Under the pieces are notes generated by a model, which ran no database searches, was not told the origin of the DNA, and worked only from the letters and a program-made list of their open reading frames with translations. The translations under genes were made by a program, and so were the position numbers. DNA of 64,000 bases from Cryptomeria japonica. Taxonomy: Eukaryota > Streptophyta > Pinopsida > Cupressales > Cupressaceae. Below are positions 1 to 9,880 of the stretch, piece by piece (the first letter of the stretch is position 1; each line of letters opens with the position of its first letter). The stretch lies in the NCBI RefSeq assembly GCF_030272615.1, contig NC_081406.1, positions 267,850,520 to 267,914,519 on the forward strand, written 5' to 3'.

Positions 1-1283
1 ATCTCACAATGTCCCTCAAACCAATGTTTTGCTCTCAGATCACTGAGCAAAATGGTTCAGGGATGGCAAATGCAAGAACGCGGAATGCTCCGATAGATTT
101 TTAGAATGAAATGTGTTAATGCAATAAACTAAATGATAAGATGACAAGATTAGTATGAATACTATCCTAGCATACTATATTTAGTCTATGATTGAACTAA
201 AATGATAAAGAAATTATTCTAAACATGCATATTTAGTCTAATTCCTTATTTAAAAGAGGCTAAATGATGAGCATATATGAAATGAGAAAGCTTGAATGTA
301 TTTGAGCATAAGTGTGATGCTACAAATTTGAAGGATGATTTAAAATGGAGGAATGAGAGCTCTATTTATAGCAAAAATAGGGCAATGGATGGTCAAGATT
401 GAATGGTTTAATCAAGGGTTGAGTTTGAAAGTTGGGGATCCATGTTTGTAATTGGCACCAATGAAATGGTGACAAGTGTCAACATAGGGTTGGGTTGAGA
501 GAAGGGGTTGGAGACATTGAATGCCTAAGAAGACCTCATGGTTATCTAGAGGCTAAGGGTCAAGTCTAAGTTAGGATTACCCACTGGATTAAGAGTTAAT
601 CCAAGGATAAACCTTTGTGCAAATGATTAAGAGATAATCATGGTCAAAGCATTAAAGGCCTGATGAGACCCTTGGATTGGATGAAGGTTGAGTCAAAACA
701 AATGTTTTAACCATGTAGGAGGGTTTGAGTTAACCATTAATGGTTATTGGAGACTTTGGGGATTAAGTGGTTGAAGGTTGAAAGCCTTCAATGGTTATCA
801 AAGACTTTTGAGGAATTTAGTGGTTGAAGGTTGAAAGCCTTTAATGGTTATCAAAGACTTTGAGGGTTTGAGAAGTGACCTCTTCTTGCTTAGGAATGTG
901 ACAAAGTTTAGAAGATGGGTTAGGCTAATTAGAAGTGATTAGAAGAGTCTAGAAGGGATTAGAAAGGGGTTTAGGAAGGCAAGTGGGAGATGTAGGATTT
1001 AATTGAAATAAAGTATTTCATTCAATTTGGTTGCAATTAAATAAATTAGATTTATTCAATTTAGGATAACTATTTAATTAAATTTGAATTTAATTAAAAG
1101 TGGATAGGGGGGATTTAATTGAATAAAATGATTTATTCATTAAATGGGTATAGTGAATTTAATTGAGCAATTTACTTAATTAAATAGAGGAATGCGGGTA
1201 ATTTAATTAAATTGAATTTAATCAAATAGAGAAATGAACATAAAATATTCATTTAGGAATATGGTCATTTTTATACGTCTACA
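1..1283 (-). repeat. Tat-A 3' LTR, partial
   Basis: This is a near-identical copy of 23012-24294. On the minus strand it begins TGTAGACGTATAAA at 1283, directly after the polypurine tract. About 145 bp of the R/U5 end are missing beyond the window edge, judged from the complete copy. A TATA-like TATTTATAG lies near 362-370. The U3 half is rich in AATTTAATTAAAT runs (about 1000-1260), and the middle holds two copies of a GGTTGAAGGTTGAAAGCC block (about 770-850). Confidence 0.93.
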
Positions 1284-1298
1284 TTTTGCCCCTCTTTG
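1284..1298 (-). other. Tat-A polypurine tract
   Basis: The minus strand reads CAAAGAGGGGCAAAA directly before the LTR start TGTAGACG. The core CAAAGAGGGGCAAA is identical in Tat-B (38834-38847) and Tat-C (45871-45884), which ties the three elements to one lineage and fixes their orientation. Confidence 0.9.
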
Positions 1299-1648
1299 AA
1301 GTGACGTGTGTGCACATGTTATTTTAAAGAAAATGATGCTTTATCATGATTTATGATCAAATGCAATTTTTGTGTCGCTCTTATGATTTGCCAGTCGTGC
1401 CCCAGATTTGATTTGATGTGTGATGCCCCAGATTCGATAGTTGATGGTGATGCCCCCTCGGGAGATGAATCAATATTTTGAAATTTTTTTGATTTAATTT
1501 GATGAGTTGCGTATGATGTGTATGATTTCGTGTATGTGAAATGTGTGCAAATTGATTCATCTCCCGATAAGTTATGAATGTTATGGTATAGGGGAGACCA
1601 CGACCATATTACAGGTCCATTTGGCTAACCCTAATTTCATTTTCCTCC
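1299..1648. other. Noncoding interval between PPT and antisense PMD promoter, with inverted repeat
   Basis: No ORF is supported. It holds three imperfect copies of a TGCCCCAGATT/TGCCCCCTCG-type word (about 1397-1460). It also holds a perfect 16-bp inverted repeat: CGGGAGATGAATCAAT at 1459-1474 and its reverse complement at 1551-1566, with a 76-bp loop. The repeat lies about 80 bp upstream of the PMD TATA box. Confidence 0.6.
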
Positions 1649-1656
1649 TATAAAAG
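1627..1656 (+). promoter_or_regulatory. Putative promoter of the antisense PMD gene (telo-box and TATA)
   Basis: AACCCTAA at 1627-1634 is a plant telo-box-type motif. TATAAAAGG starts at 1649, 81 bp before the proposed ATG at 1730. The same motif pair in the same order precedes exon 1 in Tat-B (38559 to 38532, minus) and Tat-C (46915-46936). The call rests on position and conservation; transcription is not shown. Confidence 0.6.
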
Positions 1657-1884
1657 GGGAAAAGGGCTTGAATTAGATTCATTTGTGCTTTGTTGACTTT
1701 GGAGAAAGAGAATTTGGTCTGCAGATAAAATGCCTATTCCGTATCATAGACACCGTTTCGAGCGCGTTCGGATGTACCGGAGACCTGCAGCGCGTGGACC
1801 ACTAGTAAGTCAACATTTTTGACCCCCATTTTGACTTTTCATTTTGTCATTTTTAGTCATTTTTTTGATTTCAAAGTTTGGGTT

Positions 1885-2352
1885 TAACAGTTTAGCGCGT
1901 CTAGGGCGTAGATTAGCACATACAAAGTTTAGAGTAGCGCATCGAGTTAAATTTTAGGGGTCGCGTCTGAAATAGATAGGATAGCGCATAAAAGAAATAG
2001 GCTAGTGCGTGTAGGTAGAATAGTGCATGGTAGCCGTCGAGTAGCGTGTCAGGTCAATAGGTTAGCGCATAGGGTAGACCTAGTGCATAGGGGTCGCAGG
2101 GGTTCAAATAGGTAAGGGGGTTTAGCGCGTAGGGTTAACCTAGCACATAGGGCCAAATGGGTAGCGCCTAGGAGGTGTAGATTAGCGTGTAGAGTCAGTC
2201 TAGTGCATATGGTAGGTTAGGTGGCGCATGGGGGGAAAATTTTAGTGCGTAGAGTCAGTCTAGCGCATAGGGTAAATAGATTAGCATGTAGAAAAGATAG
2301 CCGAGCGCATGGGGGTTTTTTAGCGCATTGGGTATCTATTTTAGTACATCTG
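1885..2352 (+). repeat. Degenerate TAGCGCAT word array in the PMD intron of Tat-A
   Basis: About 22 irregularly spaced copies of a TAGYRYRT word occur, usually 15-30 bp apart. Forms include TAGCGCAT, TAGTGCAT, TAGCGCGT, TAGCACAT and TAGCGTGT. Variation is mainly C/T and G/A at the CpG positions. There is no fixed period, so it is not a classical satellite. It lies wholly inside the predicted intron. Confidence 0.8.
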
Positions 2353-2546
2353 GAAAAATTTTGCGAGATGAGCCAATTTGAAAATTTGATTTGGTCTGTC
2401 TATCATGATTTTATGCTTTTGTCCAATATGAGTGTTGATATAACTTGTTTTGATTTACGATTTTCCAAGTTATGTATAGATATCAATGTGTTGTGTTTGA
2501 TCAAAATATGATTTGTTTGCATGTTCTGTTTCAAGTTCAATGTGTG

Positions 2547-2720
2547 AAGCCTGAGTTGTGTTACAAGTTGATATGGGTTGGAAACTTGAGTTGTGTTACA
2601 AGCTGATATGGGTGGGAAACTTGAGTTGTTTTACAAGTTTATCTGATTTTGGAGACTTGAGTTGTGTTACAAGTTTTGATATGGTTTTTGAGAACTTGAG
2701 TTGTTTTACAAGTTGATATG
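2547..2720 (+). repeat. About 36-bp imperfect tandem repeat, five units
   Basis: Five consecutive units contain ACTTGAGTTGTGTTACAAG followed by TTGATATGG-like sequence. Each unit has short inverted arms (ACTTG and CAAGT) that could form a small hairpin. The array lies near the 3' end of the predicted PMD intron. Confidence 0.8.
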
Positions 2721-4792
2721 AAATGATAGGATTTTGAACTTTGATATAGATGAGCAAATTGTTTCATGTTGTTGATGTAAGTTTGATAATGATATCTTTG
2801 TTTTGATGTGGAAATTGATATTGGATTTATTTTGCTTGTTGACAGGAGCGATTGGGTGTGGTCCAGTCACGGGAGAGATTTCCCAGACCATGGACATTGA
2901 TACCACAATTGTCGTAGGCTGATCTGGACATTATCGAGAGATGTGGATTGACTTCTCTCTTGGATATGCTTCAGTTCACTGTGAACCGGGGGCTATTGAC
3001 AGCACTTGCGGAGAGGTGGCACAGTGATACGAACACCTTCCATTTTGCCACGGGAGAGATGACAGTCACACTAGAGGACTGTTACCGAATTCTGCGCATC
3101 CCTGTAGTAGGGGCACTACTACCCTACGAGCAGTCAGAGGAGGGTGGTACAGAGGCACTGTGCCATATTTTTCATGATGATACCGTCTACGGCTATGAGA
3201 TCCCATGGCAGGAGTTTTTGGACTTAGATTATGCACCACTGCCATCCGTATTAGCAGGGTTCATTGGTGGATTCCTTTGTCCTGGTCGTAGGTCAAAGGG
3301 ATTCTCGGTGGGATGGGGGTTGGTTTTGGAGGAGATGGTCACTCAGGGCTGGAGGTTTGCATGGGGGTCAGCTATGCTGGCCCATTTATACAGGGGTCTG
3401 CATGAGGTAGTATACCTCAGTTACGGTAGTTTGTCAGCTGGCGTGACCTTATTACAGGTATGGTGCTGGGAGCACATTCCAGCAATGAGGCCACTAGCAG
3501 ACAGGGACAAGCCCGTAGGATGTGCATATACCTACAGATACAGGGGTCTAGTTGTCCAGCACAAGCTGGGCAAACTAGAGCACTGGAGGAGGGTTCTTGA
3601 TGACATTGATACGGTCACCTGGCGACTGTATACAGGATGTGAGGTATGGGCCGAGGATGGGCTGGAGATGCCCTTTGTATTTATGACCAGGTACCTGATT
3701 GGGAGGACCCCATTCATGATTGAGCAGTTTGTGGTGACCCAAGTTTTGAGGTAGTTTGGGTGCCAGCAGGGTATTCCTCAGGGAGCGTGCCTATATGCAC
3801 GGCGGCAGCAGGACATGGCTGATTGGGGGCCGACCATTGATAGTGTTGTGGCGGTGGAGGAGTTTGTGGGGTTGGCCGAGCAGATATGGGACTATGCCCC
3901 AGAGATTCAGGATGCAGGTATGACAGATGAGTTTGCTCGATTGTTTGTTGCACGGGCGGTGGCCAAGATATCTAATCCTAAGGAGATGAGGCCATCGTTT
4001 GATTCGGATGAGGAGGAGGGAGACGGGGGAGATGATGGAGATGATGGGGATGATGGAGGAGGAGGACGAGGGAGAGGAGCCAGAGGTAGGTGGGGAGATA
4101 GAGGGAGGAGAAGGGATAGAGGTGTGGAGAGAGTAGTGAGGCAGGGGAGGATAGATAGAGGGAGAGGGGGATTGGCTACTGGAGCTGGCGGAGAGGGGAG
4201 AGTGGGGGAGGTGCTAGCTGTAGTGGGTGGTACAGAGGAGGCTATGCGACCAGCTCAGAGGAGGAGGACAGATGTGCTCCCACCTCCAGCACCGAGGACA
4301 GGCCGAGTGGGAGGGGTTCCTCCAGCATAGGTACCACTATGGGTTCAGATCCCTGGTCATATGAAGGATGCACAGATCTGGACTCTACAGGTGACCGTTC
4401 AGCAGTTGCAGGCACAGATTTTGACCTATCAGCGGCAGATTTCTCAGTTGACCACTGAGCGAGATACCGAGATAGAGTGGCGGGGACGAGCAGAGGAGGT
4501 GGTGTCGAGCATGTAGAGAGCAGCGGCGGGTGGTCCGATGAGAGACACCCTGAGAGAGTTGGTGCTGAGAGCCCAGGAGGTGGAGTATTATAGGTGACAC
4601 CATGAGGTGGCAGTACCCAGGGACCGACGAGTACAGAGTTTTGCACAGTTGAGATCCAACCGATCTCGAGCTACTGGGTCACGGTCTGAGAGCCGAGGTG
4701 TTACGGGGCCACCGAGACAGGACCCTCCTAGAGATCCAGGGGCGGGTGCATCTGGAGCGAGACCATCTCTGTCAGGGGATAGTCATACTTGA

Positions 4793-5956
4793 GAGACATG
4801 GTCTCTGTTGTATTTTTGAGCATTGTATTCTTTGTGCTGGACACAGTTTTGACACATTTTGTACGTTTGGATCATTTTTGAGATATATGTATGTGGCACC
4901 ATTTTTTTATCATGTGATGTGTTTATATGGATGCATGTTATGTGGGTTACCTTTTTATGATGATGCAATGCTTTAAATAGATGATATAATGTATGATACA
5001 GGATGTATGTTTTTATATGCTGTGAGATGTATCTTGAAAATGAGATGTATGTTTTGATATGCAACTAAATGTAAAATGATATGTAATGATTTTAAAATGA
5101 AATGCAAACATGTTAAAATGATATGGAAACATGCGTAAATGATATGCAACTAATGTTTTTGGAGCATCCTCATTTTGCATTTGCCATCAGATATAGCCAT
5201 TCGTTTGCTTTCTTTGTAGATATCATCATTGCGCATTGATTTGTTTAGGATATGTTAAAAATTTATACAAGCATAATGGTATAATTGAACTGTAATGACC
5301 TGAGAAAAATTTACATGATTTTTGATTTTGCAAGATAGCACAAGCGTCAAGGTATAATTGAACCAGGACGACCTGAGTGCGTATTGCGTAAACAAACAAG
5401 ATTTGATCATTTATATGCGTGAAGTGGAATTAGGCCTTCAGTGATATTCGATGTATCATGTCTTGAGGCATGTATTCACACAGTACAAGTGATCGCCTCC
5501 CAGATAGAAGACTAAGAAAATATTGGAAGTTCCCCTTGACCTCTAGTTGTGAAGCATTTAGTGAGACAAGGAAGAGAATCCAAAAATTCAAAAAGTTCAA
5601 AAATGCAAAACTAGTCAAGACTTTATGCAAGAATGCAACATTTAGTACTTCAGAAAATCATCTAGCCTTGGTATTTTTGTGAATTGTTTTGTTTTGGTTT
5701 TTGCGATGAAACGTAGTTTTGGTTGTTGGATGTCATGCTTCTGAGTTTTTGCAATAGTTGTGATGTCTTGAATGTTTGCAAGTTTTTGAATAAGTTAATG
5801 CCCCTAGCTGAGTGTGCCTCTTGATATGATCATGTACAGTGATTTCCAAGCCATGGTGGGATGTGGTAAGAGGATATATGTAGACAAATCAGGATAGTGA
5901 CTACGCTAAGTATGTCCTGAATGGATAGGTGCTAAGTGTCGGTCGATGGCCGATAG
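4793..5956. other. Tat-A noncoding interval between PMD gene end and copia-Z
   Basis: The sequence is AT-rich, with repeated ATGATATGCAA/AAATGATATG words (about 4975-5160) and no supported ORF. Equivalent AT-rich spacers follow the PMD gene in Tat-C (49347-50858) and Tat-B (27107-27660, opposite strand). The polyadenylation regions of the convergent pol and PMD transcripts would fall here, but I could not pin down a signal. Confidence 0.5.
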
Positions 5957-6274
5957 TGTAGGATTTGAGAAATACAAATCCACATAACCCAAAAGAAACC
6001 TGCATGCAAGAAACCTGTCACAGAGAAAGAGAGAGAACGAATACAAGGGTTTTGGCTCTGACAAAGAGAAAAGGTGTATTATCAGAGAAAAATGAATCAA
6101 GAATATGAATAATACAAGAGATCAATCCTTATAAAGGAGATCAACACCAAAAGGAAAACCTAACCCTAAGGTGTGAGCATTTAATAATTAAATATTAATT
6201 ATTAAATGACTAATGTATGCATAAAGAGAAATCTTAAGAGGAGAGCAAAGTTAATTAATTACTTTACTCTAACA
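5957..6274 (-). repeat. copia-Z 3' LTR
   Basis: It is bounded by TGTAGG and TAACA on the plus strand and is identical by eye to 11698-12015. It contains an AT-rich near-palindrome (TTAATAATTAAATATTAATT...) at about 6180-6205 in U3. Confidence 0.95.
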
Positions 6275-6508
6275 CCCCCCCTTAAGATGAGCTACAATGC
6301 AGCTACAAACAATGTAGAAGAAAGCAAAGGAACTACAATGCAAAAGAGGGTCCCAGCAACAAGGCCTGATGAGGTACCCGAATACAAGAAAATCTCTATA
6401 AAGCGGAGTAAAGGAGAAAACCCAGTGGGAAAAAACTCCTCTCCAAAAAGAGATAAAGAATCATGCTGAAAAGAAAACATGAAGGAACATGAAGGAAGGA
6501 AGGCCTCA
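6275..6508 (-). other. copia-Z PPT and 3' noncoding region
   Basis: On the minus strand the PPT reads TTAAGGGGGGG (6275-6285) and directly abuts the LTR start TGTTAG. The rest of the interval between the gag-pol stop and the PPT is about 220 bp with no supported ORF. Confidence 0.85.
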
Positions 6509-7171
6509 CTAAGACCCCCCAAGGACAACTTCCTTCACCCCAAGCATTGAGCGCAACTGAAGATAGCGCGGAGATGCCAAAGGTTTAGTGAAGATGTCTG
6601 CAACCTGCTCCTCTGTAGGAATATACTCCAAGATGAGAGAACCATCCTGAATCAACTGTCTGATGAAGTGCATGTGGATTTCAATATGCTTTGTCCGCTG
6701 ATGCTCCACTGGGTTGCGAGAAATGTGAATGGCACTCTGGTTGTCACACCAAAGAATAGTGGGACAATCTGGAGGAAACCCAAACTCTGTCATCGATTGC
6801 CGAAGCCATAAAACCTCCTGACTGGCTAACACTGCTGCACGGTACTCAGCCTCAGTAGATGATAATGCAATAGCAGATTGCTTCTTGCAAGACCATGTGA
6901 TAGGACCAGAACCAAGGCAAAAAACGAAGCCAGAAGTAGACTTCCGATCATTGACATCACCAGCCCAATCGGAGTCAGTGAAGCCAATGATGTGAGGGGA
7001 TCCTGAAGAGTAGTGAATGCCATAATGTGTGGTGCCCCGAATATATCTCAAAATACGTTTGGCTGCTTGCCAATGGCTCTCATGAGGATCATGGGAGAAC
7101 CGAGAGACAAGGCCAACCGCAAAGGAAAGATCAGGACGAGAATGTGTCAGGTACAACAGACTGCCAACCAA
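6509..7171 (-). CDS. copia-Z gag-pol, end of RT and RNase H
   Basis: This C-terminal part of the polyprotein is in the same frame as the pol ORF upstream and is separated from it only by the TAG at 7172-7174. It begins at the RT thumb (LVGSLLYLTHSRPDL) and continues with the copia RNase H: TDSDWAGD with a catalytic Asp, SSTEAEYRAA with the catalytic Glu, and WCDNQSAIHI with a further Asp. Other copia proteins read LYRQLVGSLLY here, so the stop is best explained by CAG to TAG. The 220 codons end at the natural polyprotein stop. RNase H removes the RNA template during reverse transcription in the virus-like particle. Confidence 0.93.
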   Translation of the reverse strand: MVGSLLYLTHSRPDLSFAVGLVSRFSHDPHESHWQAAKRILRYIRGTTHYGIHYSSGSPHIIGFTDSDWAGDVNDRKSTSGFVFCLGSGPITWSCKKQSAIALSSTEAEYRAAVLASQEVLWLRQSMTEFGFPPDCPTILWCDNQSAIHISRNPVEHQRTKHIEIHMHFIRQLIQDGSLILEYIPTEEQVADIFTKPLASPRYLQLRSMLGVKEVVLGGS

Positions 7172-9880
7172 CTACCTGTATAAAGTGGGGTCTACTGAAG
7201 GAGTAGAGCACAAAACAACACCTGACTGAAATGGAGTGGGGGCAGACTTGCAATCAAGCATGCCAAATCGCTGAAGCATATCAAGAGCATACTTCTCCTG
7301 AAAAATGGAAATCCCATCCGAAGACTGAATAACCTGTAGACCCAGAAAGAAGTGCAAGAGACCAAGATCGGTCATCTCAAACTGCTCCATCAAAGCTCTC
7401 TGAACACTCTGAATCATGGAGGATGAGCTACCTGTAATGATGAGATCATCTACATATAGCACTAGAATCAAAAGATCACCCTCCTGACACTGAATATAGA
7501 CTGTGTGATCGGAATGACAGCGTGTGAAGTGCGAGGAAAGCAAGAAGGAGTCCATCTTCTCATACCAAGCCCTGGGGGCTTGTTTGAGACCATACAATGA
7601 ACGTCGAAGTCTGCAAACCAAAGAAGTGTCCTGCACAAAACCCTGAGGTTGCTCCATATAGATCTCCTCATGTAGGTCTCCATGCAAGAAGGCACTCTTC
7701 ACATCCATCTGAAACACTGTCCATCCCTGTGAAGCTGCAAGTGAAAGTACCAGGCGTATAGAATTCATCTTGGCGACAGGAGCAAAGGTCTCAGAGTAGT
7801 CAATACCCTCTATCTGAGAAAACCCCTTCGCAACAAGACGGGCCTTATACTTATCAATAGAACCATCTGCAGCATACTTGGTACGATACACCCACTTGCA
7901 CCGAACCAACTTTCTTCCCTTAGGAAGAGGACAAAGATCCCAAGTATGATTCTTCATCAAAGAAGAATACTCCTCATCCATGGCCCTATCCCACTCTGGG
8001 TGTCCTGTCGCCTCTAAAAACTTTTGAGGATCATCTGAAAGGGTATGACTCAAAAGACTAGAACCAGATGTCTGAGCACGAGTGCGACGAGTATCTGAAG
8101 GATCACCTGCCAAAGAACCAGCTGCATCAACAGTATCACAGGCCCACTTCGGCAAAGACGGAGCAACTGGTGGTGGTGGAGATGGTGGATCATGATCTAC
8201 ATCATCCTCAAGAGATAAGTAATCCTCAAGAGATGAAGAGGAAGGAGTAGGCAATGAGGGAGAAGCTGGTGATGGAGAATCCATCTGAGGATAGCACTCA
8301 TCAAACTGGACATCCCGCCGAAACAAGACCTCTCTGGAATCAGGATCAAACAACCTGTATGCCTTAACATCCTCACAGTAGCCAACAAATATGAGTGGTC
8401 GGCTCTTCCTCTCCATGGCTATCCACTGAGCATCAGGAATAAATGCCCAAGCCTCACTACCAAAAACTCGGAATGTAGAAACATCAGGCTTGACATGGGT
8501 CCAAGCCTCCTCAGGAGTCATATGTCGTAATGCCTTATGGGGCATCCGGTTCTGAATATAATTGGCACAATTGACTGCCTCAGCCCAAAATGAAGAACTC
8601 ATAGCTCGAGACTGTATCATACAATTTGCCATCTCCCGTAAGGTTCTGTTCTTTCTCTCAGCAACACCATTCTGTTGAGGGGTATAAGGAACTGTAAACT
8701 GATGCTGTAAACCATGCTCAGTGCAAAAATCTCTGAAAGCCTGATTTACATACTCCCCCCCATTATCTGTGTGTATCCTCCTGATAGAAAGTCCAGATTG
8801 CTTCTCCACAAATGTCTTAAACTTCCTGAAAGAGTCAAAGACATCAGACTTGTACTTAAGAAAGTACACCCATGTACGTCTGGAGAAGTCATCAATAAAA
8901 GTGAGTACATAACGGGCCCCTAAAAAAGGAGTCGAAAAGGACATAAGATCACTGTGTACCAACTCTAGGGCTGCCCTAGCACGAGAGGCTCGACCCTTAG
9001 GAAAAGGATCTCGATGATGTTTGCCAAGGACACAACCATGACATACACCATCTGTACAAGAAATCTGTGGAAGCCCAATCACAAGTGCCTGTGTACTCAT
9101 CTGCTGTAGATATCTGTAATTGACATGACCAAAATGCTCATGCCAAAGCCTGCTCACTGAATCTGCATGTGCTATAAGAGAGGAACCAACAGTGTCTGAA
9201 CTCTCAAAGCCATCAAAACTATATAAGTGAGATGCAGAATCCACACTCCCAGTAGCCACAACCAAGTCAGGATCATGAAGATCTCGAATAACCACATCAT
9301 GTGGAGAGAACTCAACTGTCTTACCAGAGCCAGAGTGGCAAATCTGATAAACAGATAGAAGGTTTGTCGAAATGTCAGGAACCAAAAGCACATCCTGAAG
9401 ACAACCACCATCCAATGAAACAGTACCAGAACCCTGAACGGAAAGTTGTGCTGAGTCACCAACTGCAATATGTCGAGTGCCTGTAGGAGCAAGAGCGGTG
9501 ACCAAATCCTGTGTGTGTGTCATATGGTGAGAGGCACCAGAATCTAGAATCCAAGTGGATGCTGAGGACAATGCTCGTGCAGAAAGAGCATGACCTTTCC
9601 CTGTGGGCTGTGAAGGAGGCTGTGGTGCACTGATATTATGCTGCTGCATGGCTTCCTCCAAAGCCTCTAAACATTTCCAACACCTGGAAATGGGATGTCC
9701 TTCCTTGCCACAAAAACTGCAAGGATCACCTGATTTCTTCTTAGTCTTGGAGGAAGACTCACCAGACTTTGAAGATTTGCCCTGTTTAGAATTGAATTGT
9801 GGTTTTGAATCAGACTTAGGTGGTGGCTTGGAGGGATTCTCACTAGCCTCTGAATCTTTCTTAGGCTTTGGTTTCTGCTT
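7172..9880 (-). CDS. copia-Z gag-pol, zinc knuckle, protease, integrase and RT
   Basis: The open frame continues from the TAG at 9881-9883 to the TAG at 7172-7174. In order: a Lys/Ser/Pro-rich linker, a CCHC zinc knuckle (CSFCGKEGHPISRC, about 9710), aspartic protease (WILDSGASHH, about 9530), the GAG-pre-integrase HHCC finger (LWHEHFGHVNYRYL), the integrase core DDE (HSDLMS, HTDNGGEY, NGVAERKNRT), then RT from HPEWDRAMDEEY with the catalytic YVDD (about 7445). Protease matures the polyprotein, integrase inserts the cDNA and RT copies the RNA. All catalytic residues I can identify are present. Integrase preceding RT defines the Ty1/copia order. Confidence 0.95.
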   Translation of the reverse strand, partial: KQKPKPKKDSEASENPSKPPPKSDSKPQFNSKQGKSSKSGESSSKTKKKSGDPCSFCGKEGHPISRCWKCLEALEEAMQQHNISAPQPPSQPTGKGHALSARALSSASTWILDSGASHHMTHTQDLVTALAPTGTRHIAVGDSAQLSVQGSGTVSLDGGCLQDVLLVPDISTNLLSVYQICHSGSGKTVEFSPHDVVIRDLHDPDLVVATGSVDSASHLYSFDGFESSDTVGSSLIAHADSVSRLWHEHFGHVNYRYLQQMSTQALVIGLPQISCTDGVCHGCVLGKHHRDPFPKGRASRARAALELVHSDLMSFSTPFLGARYVLTFIDDFSRRTWVYFLKYKSDVFDSFRKFKTFVEKQSGLSIRRIHTDNGGEYVNQAFRDFCTEHGLQHQFTVPYTPQQNGVAERKNRTLREMANCMIQSRAMSSSFWAEAVNCANYIQNRMPHKALRHMTPEEAWTHVKPDVSTFRVFGSEAWAFIPDAQWIAMERKSRPLIFVGYCEDVKAYRLFDPDSREVLFRRDVQFDECYPQMDSPSPASPSLPTPSSSSLEDYLSLEDDVDHDPPSPPPPVAPSLPKWACDTVDAAGSLAGDPSDTRRTRAQTSGSSLLSHTLSDDPQKFLEATGHPEWDRAMDEEYSSLMKNHTWDLCPLPKGRKLVRCKWVYRTKYAADGSIDKYKARLVAKGFSQIEGIDYSETFAPVAKMNSIRLVLSLAASQGWTVFQMDVKSAFLHGDLHEEIYMEQPQGFVQDTSLVCRLRRSLYGLKQAPRAWYEKMDSFLLSSHFTRCHSDHTVYIQCQEGDLLILVLYVDDLIITGSSSSMIQSVQRALMEQFEMTDLGLLHFFLGLQVIQSSDGISIFQEKYALDMLQRFGMLDCKSAPTPFQSGVVLCSTPSVDPTLYR

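Larger units (their letters stand above)
1730..4792 (+). pseudogene. Antisense plant mobile domain (PMD) protein gene of Tat-A, two exons, interrupted by stops
   Basis: Exon 1 is 1730-1804 (25 codons, starting MPIPYHRHRFERV, Arg-rich) and ends at a perfect GTAAGT donor. The intron is 1805-2845. Exon 2 begins after TTGTTGACAG at 2846 and stays in one frame to a TGA at 4790-4792. The encoded protein of about 670 aa would have a PMD/aminotransferase-like core (about 2900-3750; RWHSDTNTFHF, GEMTVTLEDCYRILRIP), an Asp/Gly-rich stretch (about 4000-4060), an Arg/Gly-rich stretch (about 4060-4200) and a Gln-rich probable coiled coil (about 4380-4600). In-frame stops lie at 2915 (TAG), 3752 (TAG), 4328 (TAG), 4514 (TAG) and 4595 (TGA). 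The one at 3752 aligns with a Gln in Tat-B. PMD proteins such as Arabidopsis MAIN/MAIL1 are nuclear and linked to silencing and genome stability; the role of element-borne copies is unknown. It runs convergent to pol. Confidence 0.8.

Noticed and set aside
1885..2352. CRISPR-like or satellite interpretation of the word arrays
   Set aside because: Units are only about 8 bp, degenerate and irregularly spaced, in a plant retroelement; neither a CRISPR array nor a periodic satellite.
2221..2511. Plus-strand ORF of 96 codons in the Tat-A PMD intron
   Set aside because: It covers the degenerate TAGCGCAT array; the residues merely reflect the repeated word, and it lies between a good donor and acceptor.
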